Assembly (NCBI RefSeq): GCF_011682075.1
Contig: NZ_VSMK01000759.1
Span: 1 to 34,153 of the forward strand
Source: Nitratidesulfovibrio liaohensis
Lineage (GTDB): Bacteria > Desulfobacterota > Desulfovibrionia > Desulfovibrionales > Desulfovibrionaceae
Direction of reading: 5' to 3'
Length of the DNA: 34,153 nucleotides
Part shown: positions 8,033 through 15,751 of the stretch, piece by piece
How the letters are laid out: each line of letters begins with the position of its first letter
How positions within the stretch are numbered: position 1 is the first letter of the stretch
Program-made: the position numbers and the translations under genes
The notes under the pieces: generated by a model
Seen by the model: the letters and a program-made list of their open reading frames with translations, nothing else
Told to the model about the DNA's origin: nothing
The model's database searches: none

Positions 8033-8611
8033 GTCTTCTCCTCTGGTCGGGGGTTGGGCCTCTTCGCCGATGCGGCAGCCGTCAGGCGAGTCTGCGAGCC
8101 CTGCGGATGGCGACCGCAGCGCGCGGCGGGAGGCTATGGCGGTAATCTGCAAGTTGGGCTGGTTGGTCAGGGCGACCGATTCGATGCGGCTGATGCGCCC
8201 GTCCTTCCGGCCATGCTCGAACACCGGCGACAGGTAGCGGTACTCGCGGCTGGCCACGTGGGCAGCGCCCTTGTCGGTCCACGTCACGCGACCCCACACC
8301 TCGCCATTGCGCACTTCCAGCTGGCTGATCCAGGCTGCGGCAATGGCGGGCTGGCCGTTCACTTCAGAGAAGACCGACTGGTGGTCGTAGTCGATGGGGA
8401 TGTCGGCACCGGCCTGATAGGCCATGGTGGCCCGGACGATGCCTTCGGGGTCGTCGTTGCGGTACGGGCCACGCCCGTCACGGCCACGGAAAACACCAGC
8501 CGGGAGCAACTGCACCCACTCCGGGGGAGTGGCGGTGCCGCCGTCCGACGGCTGGCTCATGGCCACGGCGTGGCATGCCAGCATCTGGGGGGTGTCGTGT
8601 GTGGTGTCCAT
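7460..8611 (-). CDS. Head maturation protease and scaffold (Mu gpI family)
   Basis: The 383-residue protein is a Mu-like_Pro (PF10123) protease with a C-terminal scaffold. The N-terminal half includes WVQLLPAGVFRGRDGRGPY, a DIPIDYDHQSVFSEVNG region that likely bears catalytic residues, YRYLSPVFEHGRK and ALTNQPNLQITAIASR. The second half is helical, Ala/Lys/Asp-rich, with a Gly/Pro tail, as expected for a scaffold degraded on maturation. The start codon lies in a perfect 10-bp hairpin and the SD is weak, so translation may be controlled. An internal start at 8032 would yield the scaffold alone. Confidence 0.92.
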   Translation of the reverse strand: MDTTHDTPQMLACHAVAMSQPSDGGTATPPEWVQLLPAGVFRGRDGRGPYRNDDPEGIVRATMAYQAGADIPIDYDHQSVFSEVNGQPAIAAAWISQLEVRNGEVWGRVTWTDKGAAHVASREYRYLSPVFEHGRKDGRISRIESVALTNQPNLQITAIASRRALRSPSAGLADSPDGCRIGEEAQPPTRGEDMDLKKTLSGILGLSPDSADDVVAAKVQGLVTAAHSANAGLVAIAKAVEAPDDAAPGVIADQVRAVASRAATPDPAKFVPIAMYQETASNLSALRNEVAATKAKDLVDQAKAAHKVTPAMEGWASDYATKDPEGFKAWMSASVAVVTPGPDATAGGPPQGGGKLTDTDRAICSQLGLSEEEYAKNIGKEGA

Positions 8612-8633
8612 GCGCCCCTTCTAGGGCGCATGG
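8608..8633 (-). promoter_or_regulatory. Hairpin covering the start codon of the protease gene
   Basis: The minus-strand RNA contains CCATGCGCCC, a UAGAAG loop, then GGGCGCATGG: a perfect 10-bp stem with a 6-nt loop. The AUG (8611-8609) is in the 3' arm and the weak AAGGGG ribosome site spans loop and arm. No T-run follows, so a terminator is unlikely. Translational control of the late protease is inferred. Confidence 0.6.
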
Positions 8634-8640
8634 CGTCGCG

Positions 8641-8667
8641 GCGTCTTTTAACGCCCGTCACAACATG
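8641..8667 (-). promoter_or_regulatory. Candidate late promoter upstream of protease/head operon (PI-like)
   Basis: The minus strand reads CGTTAAAAGACGC at 8653-8641, identical over 13 bases to the copy before the endolysin (16507-16495). Similar bases lie just upstream (C-TGTT-x-T-x-AC). TTAAAA could be the -10 element; no -35 box at normal spacing is visible, as expected for an activator-dependent promoter of the Mu C/Mor kind. A start about 8640 would leave a leader of some 29 nt made of the start-codon hairpin. Confidence 0.55.
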
Positions 8668-8726
8668 AGGTGGGGGAAACTGTGCGGGACGTGGTGGCCC
8701 GCCATGCAGGGAAGGCCACGGGGGAT

Positions 8727-8750
8727 GCGTTCATAAACGTTCTTGAACGC
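8727..8750. promoter_or_regulatory. Inverted repeat, possible activator site
   Basis: GCGTTCA, a 10-bp spacer (TAAACGTTCT), then TGAACGC form a perfect dyad with an AACGTT centre, about 60-75 bp upstream of the candidate late promoter. Size and symmetry suit a dimeric regulator such as Mor/C. No copy was seen upstream of the endolysin, which weakens the link. Confidence 0.35.
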
Positions 8751-8993
8751 CCTGTGCGGCGCGATACCCTGTCAGGATGGATAAGCGGTCACATCGAAAA
8801 AATCAGGGACGCAGGGGCCGTTTTCGCGCGATGTGCCCTTGCGCAGGGTTTCGGGCCGCCGTATGTAGGTCATACAGGCACCGCAGCCGATGCCGGTCGC
8901 GAAACCGCTTCGGCCCGTATGCTCCGCCCAGGCAGCGGTTGATACGAAAGGGGAGTGGCGTCCCCCCATCGGCTGCGGCACACCCTGCCCCGC

Positions 8994-10283
8994 CTACAGA
9001 CTACCCTCCACCAGTTCGTAATGCCCGCCGTCGCGCAATTCCGCGACATTGGTGCGGCGTCCGCTGCGGACACTGTTGGTGGTGATCTTCTGCCGCCCCG
9101 CGCGGGTGGCGTAATTCACCTTCACGATGATCTTCTCCGCGCCGTCTCCGTCCACATTCCAGACGTAGACGAGCCCGTCATCCCATTTGTCCCAGAGGAC
9201 GGCCTGCGGCGTTGCGAGGATGCGCGGCAGGCTGGCCAGCGTGGACGAGGGCAGCGGCGCGCGCTTGGCGCTGCGCTGCATGTGCAGCACGTCGCCGTCT
9301 GCAATGGTGATGGCGCCCGACGCGGGCGTGATCTCGCGTTCCTTCAGGAACGACAGGACACCCGGCGAGAGCGCCCCGACCACCCGGCGCTCGCCCGTGG
9401 CCCTGAATGCGCCGCTGCCCGCCCGCTTGCCCACCTCGCCGATCCATTCCGCGCAGTCCCTTTCCAGCGCAGGCAGCACGAAGCGGGCGGACTCCGCCAT
9501 GGCCCGCGCCGCGACGGTCGGCGGCAGCGGCACCAGCTTGTCTATCAGGGTTCGCGCCGCATGCTGTTCCAGCGCGGCCTTGCCGGGGTTGTAGGCCCAT
9601 CCCGGGTCGATGCCCTTGGGCACCATCACCCGCTCGCCCGTGCGCGGGTTCTCCCAGGGCAGCATGGGGCGGGGCGGCGCTTCGCTTACCGTGTAGCCGT
9701 AACGGTCCATGTCCCGCTGCCCCAACTGCTGGACGGTGCACCGGCAACGCCAGCCGTTGGGCGGGTAGTGCGTATCCCACCACGGGTCATCAGCAGGAAG
9801 CACCACGCCGTGCCACCCCCGGTGGTCCGGCCTGGTGCGCCGGTCCAGGATGGCCACGTACCGCAGGAAGGGGCGGCGGTCCTTGGTGCGCTGCACGCGC
9901 GCCCACGCTCCGGACGCATGGGCCGTGCGCAGGTTCACGTCGTAGATGGTGCGCAGGCGGCGCGGGCTACCCAGCTGCACCTCGCGCACCTCGCCGGTTG
10001 CCGGGTCCGGCAGTTCCTTGCGGCCCCACCAGCCCTTGGCCTGCAAAAGGGGGGTCAGTTCGCGCTGGAAGTCGCGAAAGGTCTGGCCCTGCTCCAACGA
10101 CTTCAGCACCTGCGCATGCACGTCGCCCAGGATGTCGAACCCTGCGGACTTGGCCACGGTAAAGGCCGTGGCGTGCGCCTCTTGCCACATGTCCTGCCAG
10201 TTCCACGTGGCGGGCAACTGGTAGCCCTTGGCCTTGATGTAGGCCACGGCCTCCTCGGGCGGCAGCGGGCGCATCTCAAGCAT
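8994..10283 (-). CDS. MuF-type minor head protein with C-terminal nuclease-like domain
   Basis: The 429-residue protein combines a phage Mu F-like head domain (residues about 20-185; YDVNLRTAHASGAW near 114-127, and the conserved THYPPNGWRCRC near 171-182) with a separate C-terminal domain (about 300-429). The latter (GVLSFLKEREITP..., LASLPRILATPQAVLWDK, LVYVWNVDGDG...KIIVKVNY) resembles the phage Barnase-EndoU-ColicinE5/D-RelE (PBECR) nuclease-like domains often joined to MuF. MuF sits near the portal and is injected or packaged in some phages. ATG 10283 is preferred over 10292 because GAGG lies 9 nt upstream; it overlaps the portal stop. Confidence 0.88.
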   Translation of the reverse strand: MLEMRPLPPEEAVAYIKAKGYQLPATWNWQDMWQEAHATAFTVAKSAGFDILGDVHAQVLKSLEQGQTFRDFQRELTPLLQAKGWWGRKELPDPATGEVREVQLGSPRRLRTIYDVNLRTAHASGAWARVQRTKDRRPFLRYVAILDRRTRPDHRGWHGVVLPADDPWWDTHYPPNGWRCRCTVQQLGQRDMDRYGYTVSEAPPRPMLPWENPRTGERVMVPKGIDPGWAYNPGKAALEQHAARTLIDKLVPLPPTVAARAMAESARFVLPALERDCAEWIGEVGKRAGSGAFRATGERRVVGALSPGVLSFLKEREITPASGAITIADGDVLHMQRSAKRAPLPSSTLASLPRILATPQAVLWDKWDDGLVYVWNVDGDGAEKIIVKVNYATRAGRQKITTNSVRSGRRTNVAELRDGGHYELVEGSL

Positions 10284-11853
10284 TACCGCCATCCTCGTTA
10301 CCCACGACGGCATGGACAGGCGCTCCGGTAAGCCCCGCCAGCTTGGCGACAAACAGCGCCCGTGCCAGCGCCTCGGTCAGGGCGGCGGTGTCCTGCGCCG
10401 TGACGACTTCGGGCAGGCGGCGCAGGAACTCGTCGTGCGTGGCGCACTCGTCCAGCAGTTTCCGGATCGGGTCCACCATGCCCTGCACCAGCGGCTGCCA
10501 GTCCGCCAGGGCCTCGTCGGCCAGCATGTCCAGCGCGTCCGTATCTTCGTTGTCCCCGCCTGGCCGTGCCGCGTGCGCTGCCAGCTGCGGGGCCGCTTCC
10601 TGTTCCGGGGTGGGCTGCGCGATGGCCAGGGGCCTCAGCACCTCGGCGCCTTCGGCGGGCTCGGGCAGCCCCAGCTTGTCGCGGACCGCACTGGCCTCCA
10701 CGCGCAGCCCAAGGGGCACCATTTCTTTCAGCGCCCCCACCAGCGCGGCCACGTCCTGGGCATCGGGCCTTGCAATACGCAGGCGCGGGTACCGCAGGCG
10801 CGGCCCCAGATTCAGGTCCACCAGCGGGCGCACCAGGTCGCGGTTGAGCGTGGCTGCCAGCTGGGCCGCGTCGCTCTGTTCGATGTCCTCGCGCACCCGC
10901 TCGTGGGCATTGGCCGTACCCACATGCTGGCCGGTGTCCGTGGTGCCGGTCTGGCCCAACACGGCCTTGGATACCTGCCTGTCCAGGAACGCGGCCAGCT
11001 TCTCGAACAGGTCGATGTTGCCGGACATCTTGGCTTCGATGAAGTCGATCTGCATCGAGGCCGGGATGATGGCCGCCGCGTCGCGGGCGATATGCCGCAC
11101 GGCTTGCAGCAGCTTGTCCTTGTCCTTGGGGGTTGCGGCCCCGTCGTACTTGCCCACCCGCAGGGGATGCCCGAACACCTCGGCGAACTGCACCCACGAC
11201 TTGATGTCGAAGTTCTTGAACAGCCAGCCCCACGAAATGGCGTAGGCCAGTCCGCCCCGGATGGGCAGGCCGCTTTTGGTCTTGTGTATGTGGGTGATGT
11301 ACTTGAAGGGCGTCAGGGGCAGCAGCTGCCCCCCCGCGTCCAGCAGGCGCAGCGTATGGCCGTCGGCAGGGTCGAACCGGAACCAGCGCGGATCGCGCCA
11401 TTTCAGTGCCAGCGGCATCCAGTGCCTGCCGCTGGTTTCCCAGATAATCTCGGTGCAGCTGAAGCCCTTGCCGATGCCGTCCAGCACGTCGAACAGGGCA
11501 AACTGCGCCTCGTCCCATTCCAGCCATTCGCGCACCAGGTCTGCGGCGGCCACGTCGGCCTTGTCGTCGCTGGCGGCCACCACGGTGATGGGCAGTCCGG
11601 AAACCTGCAACCGGCGGGTGCCCAGCACCGACCGGTAGTGCATGTCCTTCTCTTCCATCTCCTCGGCCAGTTCCAGGTATTGCAGCGGGTCGCCGTTTTC
11701 CGCGTCGCGCAGGATGGCGGCCAGCCGTTCCGGGGTCATGCCCTGGGCCGGATGGCCGGAGATGATTTGCCGCACGCCGGTCAGGGTCGGCCCTGCTTCC
11801 TCGTCGCGCAGTCGGCCCGTGTCCACGGCCCTGCCCAGGTGATCGTACAGCAT
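10276..11853 (-). CDS. Portal protein (Mu gp29, DUF935 family)
   Basis: The 525-residue protein is the dodecameric portal through which DNA enters and leaves the head. DUF935 landmarks include RQIISGHPAQGMTPERLAAI, LAEEMEEKDMHYRSVLGTRR, a FDVLDGIGKGFSCTEIIWE segment, WLFKNFDIKSWVQFAEVFG and VLGQTGTTDTGQ. Length matches Mu gp29 (512). ATG overlaps the terminase stop as TGATG, indicating coupling. The last 100 residues are Ala/Glu-rich, less conserved and helical. Confidence 0.95.
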   Translation of the reverse strand: MLYDHLGRAVDTGRLRDEEAGPTLTGVRQIISGHPAQGMTPERLAAILRDAENGDPLQYLELAEEMEEKDMHYRSVLGTRRLQVSGLPITVVAASDDKADVAAADLVREWLEWDEAQFALFDVLDGIGKGFSCTEIIWETSGRHWMPLALKWRDPRWFRFDPADGHTLRLLDAGGQLLPLTPFKYITHIHKTKSGLPIRGGLAYAISWGWLFKNFDIKSWVQFAEVFGHPLRVGKYDGAATPKDKDKLLQAVRHIARDAAAIIPASMQIDFIEAKMSGNIDLFEKLAAFLDRQVSKAVLGQTGTTDTGQHVGTANAHERVREDIEQSDAAQLAATLNRDLVRPLVDLNLGPRLRYPRLRIARPDAQDVAALVGALKEMVPLGLRVEASAVRDKLGLPEPAEGAEVLRPLAIAQPTPEQEAAPQLAAHAARPGGDNEDTDALDMLADEALADWQPLVQGMVDPIRKLLDECATHDEFLRRLPEVVTAQDTAALTEALARALFVAKLAGLTGAPVHAVVGNEDGGNA

Positions 11854-13373
11854 CAGTATGCCCCCTTGCCGAAGCGCGCGCGGGGTGCATCCCACGCATC
11901 GTCCGGATCGTCGTCGTATCGGGGGCCAGCCCCCGTGGGTTGTGCGGGTTCGTAGGCGTATTCCATGACTTCGGCCCGGCTGGCGGCATTGGCCAGCACG
12001 TTGGCAATGGCGCTGTCGCCGTGGCGCTTCGCCTTGCCGCCGGAATCCCCTTTGGGCAGTTGGGCGATGCCATGCACCAGCTTGACGGCCCGGTGGTCGG
12101 AAATCACGTCCGCGTCGCGGGGAATCAGGATGTTCCCGTCCTCGAACGCGGCCTTCCACGGGGGCATGTTGTCGCGGTACCAGCCCTCGCTGAACTTCAC
12201 CTGTTCGATGCGGTTATGGCCGTAACGCTGCGCGGCAACTTCGGCGAGGTAGGCCCCGTTCCCCGTGGCGTCCAGCTTGCCAGCAGTAAAGCGCGGCAGC
12301 CGATCCACCACGTAGAACAACACCTGGCGCTGCTGCTCGAAAGGGATGTTCCGCATTTCCACCACAAAGGGCGGGCGGCGCACCATGTTCTGCAACACGG
12401 CCAGCGGCCAGAGCACGGACAGGTGGCCCAGGCGGGCGAAGTCCTGGCCGAAGTAGTGCCGCAGGGCCGGGTCGCACTTGGCCAGCAGCGGGCCAAGCTG
12501 GTTGTCCAGGAAGTCTCGAGTCTCGGCCACGCGCAGGTGCTCCGCCAGTTCTGCGAAGCCGGACGGCTGCTCCCACCGCACCACGGGGATGTCGGGGTCG
12601 GACCGCAGCTCCAGCAGCGCCAACGGCAGGTAAGCCCCCGTGCCACGGCTGGGCACGCAGAACAGTTCCTCCTCCGCGCCGTCTCCGTAGAAGGCGATGA
12701 TCTCGTCCCGCCATTTGGCCTCGGCCTCCGGCGTCCACGGCTTGCCGCCCTTCTGGCAGATGCGTTGGTACAGGCCCTCCGCCAGCGCGCGGTCAAAGTC
12801 GCAGCGCAGCAGCCGGTAGGGCCGCCTGCCCGCGCGGATATCCGTGACCAGGGTGTTGAACGGGTTCTCGTCGCCGTCGTGGGTGGAGATGACCAGCACC
12901 TTGCCGCCCCAGATCAGCAGGGCGAACGCGGCCTTCAGCAGTTCCTCCAGGTTGTCGTGGAACGCCGCCTCGTCCAGGATGACCAAGCCTTGCATGCCGC
13001 GCAGGGCGCGAGGCATGGACGGCAGCGCCACAACCTTGCCCGCCGCCGTCTCCATGCGGAACGCCTTGATGTCCTGATCCGGGCGCTCCGGGTCGCGGAA
13101 TACGGTCTCGCCAACGGACACGGCCCCCACCTGCAACACCTTGGCCCAATCGCCGCAGTATTCGATGAACTCCCGCGCCATTTCGAGGTTATAGCCCATG
13201 TAGAACACGTCCATGCCGCCATCCTGACGGCGCCGGGCGGCGTGTTCCACGGCTATGGCCGCTGCGGCCCACGAGTACCCTGTCCGGCGGCTCTTTTCGA
13301 CCACCGTCACCTGAGCAGTACGGACTGTTTCGCGCAGTTCCCACTGGTACGGGAGAAACCCGGCGGTTGTCAT
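11853..13373 (-). CDS. Terminase large subunit (Mu gp28 family)
   Basis: The 506-residue DNA packaging motor has an ATPase half with a variant Walker A (EKSRRTGYS, residues 26-34), Walker B LVILDEAAF with D134 and E135, and coupling motif STHDG at 163-167. The nuclease half has RNase H-like acidic residues plausibly D311 (FGQDFARLG), D368 (KLDATGNG) and D453 (HGDSAIAN). The Walker A deviates from GxxxxGKS as usual in Mu-like terminases. Mu packages headful from integrated DNA, so host sequences are carried at the ends. The gene overlaps the small subunit by 4 nt (ATGA type). Confidence 0.95.
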   Translation of the reverse strand: MTTAGFLPYQWELRETVRTAQVTVVEKSRRTGYSWAAAAIAVEHAARRRQDGGMDVFYMGYNLEMAREFIEYCGDWAKVLQVGAVSVGETVFRDPERPDQDIKAFRMETAAGKVVALPSMPRALRGMQGLVILDEAAFHDNLEELLKAAFALLIWGGKVLVISTHDGDENPFNTLVTDIRAGRRPYRLLRCDFDRALAEGLYQRICQKGGKPWTPEAEAKWRDEIIAFYGDGAEEELFCVPSRGTGAYLPLALLELRSDPDIPVVRWEQPSGFAELAEHLRVAETRDFLDNQLGPLLAKCDPALRHYFGQDFARLGHLSVLWPLAVLQNMVRRPPFVVEMRNIPFEQQRQVLFYVVDRLPRFTAGKLDATGNGAYLAEVAAQRYGHNRIEQVKFSEGWYRDNMPPWKAAFEDGNILIPRDADVISDHRAVKLVHGIAQLPKGDSGGKAKRHGDSAIANVLANAASRAEVMEYAYEPAQPTGAGPRYDDDPDDAWDAPRARFGKGAY

Positions 13374-13948
13374 ACAGCCCCCCCGAGTACGGCCTGCATC
13401 ATCTGGTCAATGACATCACCCGGCACGCCAGCGGCGCGCCCCACGTCGGACACCGTGGTGGCAGCCTTTTTGGTGGCCACCTTGGTGGCTTCCTCGCGGA
13501 TGCGGGCAATAAGGTCCGCATCCGTGCGGGACGCCTTGGTCAGGTGGTCCAGGGCCTTGGCCAGCAGCATGGCCCCCATGGGATTCAGGGGGGAGTTGTC
13601 GTCGCTGCCGCCCTCCGCGTCGCCTTCCGCGCCACCTGCTTCCGCATTGGACACGATGTCCAGGATCACCGAGTGCATCAGCTCCACGTTCATGCGGGCC
13701 GTCTTGCTTTCGGGCGCGTCGCCCAGCCGCTGCACCAACGCCTCGGCCACGGCGCGACTGCGATCGATGCGCTCACGCACCTTGTCGATGCTCTGCTTGT
13801 AGCGGTGCAGGGCGCTGCGGCTGACATCCACGTCCAGGGCGGCCAGTGCTTTCAGTATCTCGTCTAGCGTGCGGCCCTGTCCCAGCAGCACGCCAATGCG
13901 CTCACGCACCTCGGGTGGCAGGCGTTTGATGGTGGACTTGCGCGGCAT
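13370..13948 (-). CDS. Terminase small subunit (DUF3486, Mu gp27)
   Basis: The 192-residue protein opens MPRKSTIKRLPPEVRERIGVL with a helix-turn-helix (GRTLDEILKALAALDVDVSRSA near residues 25-46), then a long helical middle and a C-terminal helical segment. This is the DUF3486 pattern placed immediately before the large terminase in Mu-like phages; it is believed to recognise the pac region near the phage end. A Gly/Asp/Ser linker (about 103-118) separates two helical halves. Confidence 0.92.
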   Translation of the reverse strand: MPRKSTIKRLPPEVRERIGVLLGQGRTLDEILKALAALDVDVSRSALHRYKQSIDKVRERIDRSRAVAEALVQRLGDAPESKTARMNVELMHSVILDIVSNAEAGGAEGDAEGGSDDNSPLNPMGAMLLAKALDHLTKASRTDADLIARIREEATKVATKKAATTVSDVGRAAGVPGDVIDQMMQAVLGGAV

Positions 13949-13957
13949 GGCCCCCTC

Positions 13958-14266
13958 CTAGTCGTCGCCCGGCAGGGGGCGCTTGACGCCGGGCACCACG
14001 GCCACGCCGTCGGCCACGTCCTGGCCGCGCCCGGTCAGGGCGGCCACGGTGAGGTCGCCGTTGGTGCCTGCGCCGGTGGTGGACACGAGGCCCTGTTCCT
14101 CCAGCCACGCAAGGTCGGACAGCACCACGTCATGGCTGACGGCGTGGCCCAGGTCGCGCAGGGCGGTCTTGAGCACGAAATGATTCGCCTCGCGCCCCGG
14201 CGCGCCCGACAGCAGGCGCAGCACGCACAGGCGGCGGTCTTCGATGAATATGGTCTTGAGCGACAT
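13958..14266 (-). CDS. Mu gp26-like winged-helix protein
   Basis: The 102-residue protein (MSLKTIFIEDRRLCVLRLLS) has a winged-helix arrangement: a helix ending LLSGAPGREANHFVLKTAL, then VVLSDLAWLEEQGLVSTTG and two wing strands. It matches the VpaChn25_0724/Mu gp26 family found between gp25 and the small terminase. Role unknown; the fold suggests DNA binding during packaging or regulation. SD AGGAGC is 5 nt before the ATG. Confidence 0.82.
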   Translation of the reverse strand: MSLKTIFIEDRRLCVLRLLSGAPGREANHFVLKTALRDLGHAVSHDVVLSDLAWLEEQGLVSTTGAGTNGDLTVAALTGRGQDVADGVAVVPGVKRPLPGDD

Positions 14267-14276
14267 GTTTGCTCCT

Positions 14277-14648
14277 TTAGCGGCCTTGGCCCACGTGGTG
14301 CTCGGTCAGCATCGCCACTTGACGGGACAGTCCGTTTATCTGGTTGGACAGCCCGTCCGTGCGGGCGCAGGACGCCCGCAGATCGCCGGACAGCTCGGCT
14401 AGCCGGACCAACAGGTCTTGTATGTCCTTGGGGGCGGGGATGGTTTTCATGGCTCCTTCCATCCCGGAGAGGCGCGCGTCCGTCCCGACCAACTGCGCGT
14501 CCACCTTGCTGTGGCAGGCCTCGCAATCGGCCTTGGCCACGAACTTTTTGCCCAGCGACCACAGGAACCAAACGAACAGGCCCTGCGCCACCAGCACGAT
14601 GAGCGGCACGATGACGCCCGCCCATTGCACGACAAGATCAGCGTTCAT
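14277..14648 (-). CDS. DUF2730 membrane protein (Mu gp25-like)
   Basis: The 123-residue protein has one N-terminal membrane helix (residues about 7-32, WAGVIVPLIVLVAQGLFVWF) followed by a soluble coiled-coil region (LSGMEGAMKTIP..., LVRLAELSGDL...). This is the DUF2730/gp25 pattern, always near lysis genes in Mu-like phages. Two cysteines (CEACHS, near 42-45) form a CxxC pair. It overlaps the Rz1 end by 11 nt. A lysis or inner-membrane role is possible but unproven. Confidence 0.85.
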   Translation of the reverse strand: MNADLVVQWAGVIVPLIVLVAQGLFVWFLWSLGKKFVAKADCEACHSKVDAQLVGTDARLSGMEGAMKTIPAPKDIQDLLVRLAELSGDLRASCARTDGLSNQINGLSRQVAMLTEHHVGQGR

Positions 14649-14970
14649 CCGCGCCCCCTTCGTCAGCCTGCCCGGCCTGGGCCTGCGAATCGTAGCAGCG
14701 CAGCGCCGCCTCCAGGAGTTTGACGTGGGCGCGGATCACCTCGTGGCGGGCCGTCAGCACGTCCACATTGCCCGGCCCGTCGAACGGCGCATCGCCGTCC
14801 ACGCGTCCGGCCATGGTGGCCAGCTGCTCCGCCGTCATGTCCGGCGGGTGCGGGCATGGGGTCATCACGTGGCGCACGGTGAGCACGGTGGGGGACGGCT
14901 GCGGCGCGGTGGCGCACCCCGCCGCGCTACCAATCGTTAAGCATATCAGCAGCAGCACGGCGCGTTGCAT
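14638..14970 (-). CDS. Rz1: Outer-membrane spanin lipoprotein (Rz1-like)
   Basis: The 110-residue protein starts MQRAVLLLICLTIGSAAGC: a lipoprotein signal with lipobox SAAGC and a Cys at residue 19, followed by a Pro-containing mature region. ATG 14970 lies inside the end of the upstream Rz-like gene in another frame, the hallmark overlap of Rz/Rz1 pairs. Its C-terminal half is less proline-rich than lambda Rz1 and longer. With Rz it would fuse inner and outer membranes in the last lysis step. Confidence 0.78.
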   Translation of the reverse strand: MQRAVLLLICLTIGSAAGCATAPQPSPTVLTVRHVMTPCPHPPDMTAEQLATMAGRVDGDAPFDGPGNVDVLTARHEVIRAHVKLLEAALRCYDSQAQAGQADEGGADER

Positions 14971-15343
14971 GATCCACCACCTTGGCGGTTTCTTCGGGGG
15001 GTCGGGGGCGCGCGGCGGCGCTGGCAAGCATGACCCGGCGCGAGGCCTCGCGTGTCACGTACTCGCGGTGCAACGTCTGCGTGGCGTTCACCTGTCCGGA
15101 CAGGGCGGTGATGGTGGAATTGCTGGCGCGCTGGTCGGCGATCAGCAGGTTCTTTGCGGTGAGTTGCACAGCCAGTTCCGCCCGTGTGGCGTTGTGCGCT
15201 GCCTGCTCCACGGCCAGATCGGTGCGGGCGGCTGCCAGATCGCCGCGCAGCCACAGCGTCAAGGCCAGCAGGGCCAGCACAAGCAGCAGTGCGGCGCCCG
15301 CGCCAATGGCGATACCGCGCGCCTCGAGTGTGTCGATGATCAT
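14927..15343 (-). CDS. Rz: Inner-membrane spanin (Rz-like)
   Basis: The 138-residue protein has an N-terminal anchor (residues about 12-33, GAGAALLLVLALLALTLWL) followed by a periplasmic coiled coil (DLAAARTDLAVEQAAHNATR and on) and an Arg-rich end. This is the architecture of i-spanins. Its last 44 nt overlap the start of the Rz1-like lipoprotein gene. It begins immediately after the stop of the preceding small membrane protein. Confidence 0.78.
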   Translation of the reverse strand: MIIDTLEARGIAIGAGAALLLVLALLALTLWLRGDLAAARTDLAVEQAAHNATRAELAVQLTAKNLLIADQRASNSTITALSGQVNATQTLHREYVTREASRRVMLASAAARPRPPEETAKVVDHATRRAAADMLNDW

Positions 15344-15751
15344 TTAGCCTCCAGTCTCCATGTCGCGCAGAGCCGGTACCGGCTCCTGCGCGGGTGCGGT
15401 GGTGTCGATACCGGGCGAGGGCAGCGCACCCCAAACCCCGCCGGAACCCAACTCGAAACGGCTTTGCGCGGCTTTGGCCCCGCACGCCCCACTGATCAGG
15501 CTTACTTCCTGCCAGCTGGGGGGGTAGTGATGGCCCGCAGCAATCATGCCCACCACCCACGACCCCAGCACCAGCACGCACACCAGCACGGACATGACCC
15601 GCATGGCGGACACGCCGCCGGAGTGGTCGCAGAAGGCGTCGCCCACCAGGGCGGCGGCGTGGGCAAGGGGGCGTCGCGGTGCGGTCGATCCCCGTAAGGA
15701 CTCGGAAGCCTCGCCCAACGGGGACAGCCTGGCGGCTGCCTTCGGTCGCAT
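15344..15751 (-). CDS. Small membrane protein of lysis cassette (holin candidate)
   Basis: The 135-residue protein has one clear membrane helix (about 53-73, MSVLVCVLVLGSWVVGMIAA) and a hydrophilic C-terminus. It sits between endolysin and spanins, where a holin or holin-like protein is usual. The endolysin stop overlaps the ATG as TAATG. The first 24 codons lie within structured element A (15684-15750), so the true start might be further down, for example near VGDAFCDHSGG. GAGGGG about 8 nt before 15751 supports the upstream start. Assignment as holin rests on position and topology only. Confidence 0.6.
   Translation of the reverse strand: MRPKAAARLSPLGEASESLRGSTAPRRPLAHAAALVGDAFCDHSGGVSAMRVMSVLVCVLVLGSWVVGMIAAGHHYPPSWQEVSLISGACGAKAAQSRFELGSGGVWGALPSPGIDTTAPAQEPVPALRDMETGG
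15684..15750 (-). repeat. Structured lysis-leader element, copy A
   Basis: This 67-bp segment matches copy B (16395-16459) from TGCGACCGAAGGC to ACGGGGATCGAC on the minus strand. It can fold into a small hairpin CAGCC/GGCTG with a GCCA loop, then a longer stem TCCCCGT/ACGGGGA with an inner GGGC/GTCC pairing. In copy B the small stem is CGGTCC/GGACCG, so changes are compensated. It overlaps the first codons of the downstream small membrane protein. Confidence 0.65.

Larger units (their letters stand above)
8612..8993. other. Non-coding gap between MuF and protease genes
   Basis: About 380 bp without a convincing gene. It holds the candidate late promoter (8641-8667), a perfect 7-bp inverted repeat GCGTTCA/TGAACGC with a 10-bp spacer at 8727-8750, and a small GTATG/CATAC dyad at 8861-8875. 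Short ORFs on both strands (plus 8670-8942, minus 8772-8981) have no recognisable motif and no good ribosome site. In Mu the gene G (virion morphogenesis) occupies this position; here it has moved to 4860-5342. Confidence 0.6.

Noticed and set aside
8670-8942. Plus-strand 90-codon frame in the MuF-protease gap
   Set aside because: It is against late transcription, has no recognisable motif, and overlaps the candidate promoter and dyad.
8772-8981. Minus-strand 69-codon frame in the same gap, possibly an immunity partner of the MuF toxin-like domain
   Set aside because: No good ribosome site and no family features; attractive by position but unsupported.
10312-13802. Long plus-strand frames across portal and terminase genes
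   Set aside because: Antisense shadows; the minus frames carry clear portal and terminase motifs.
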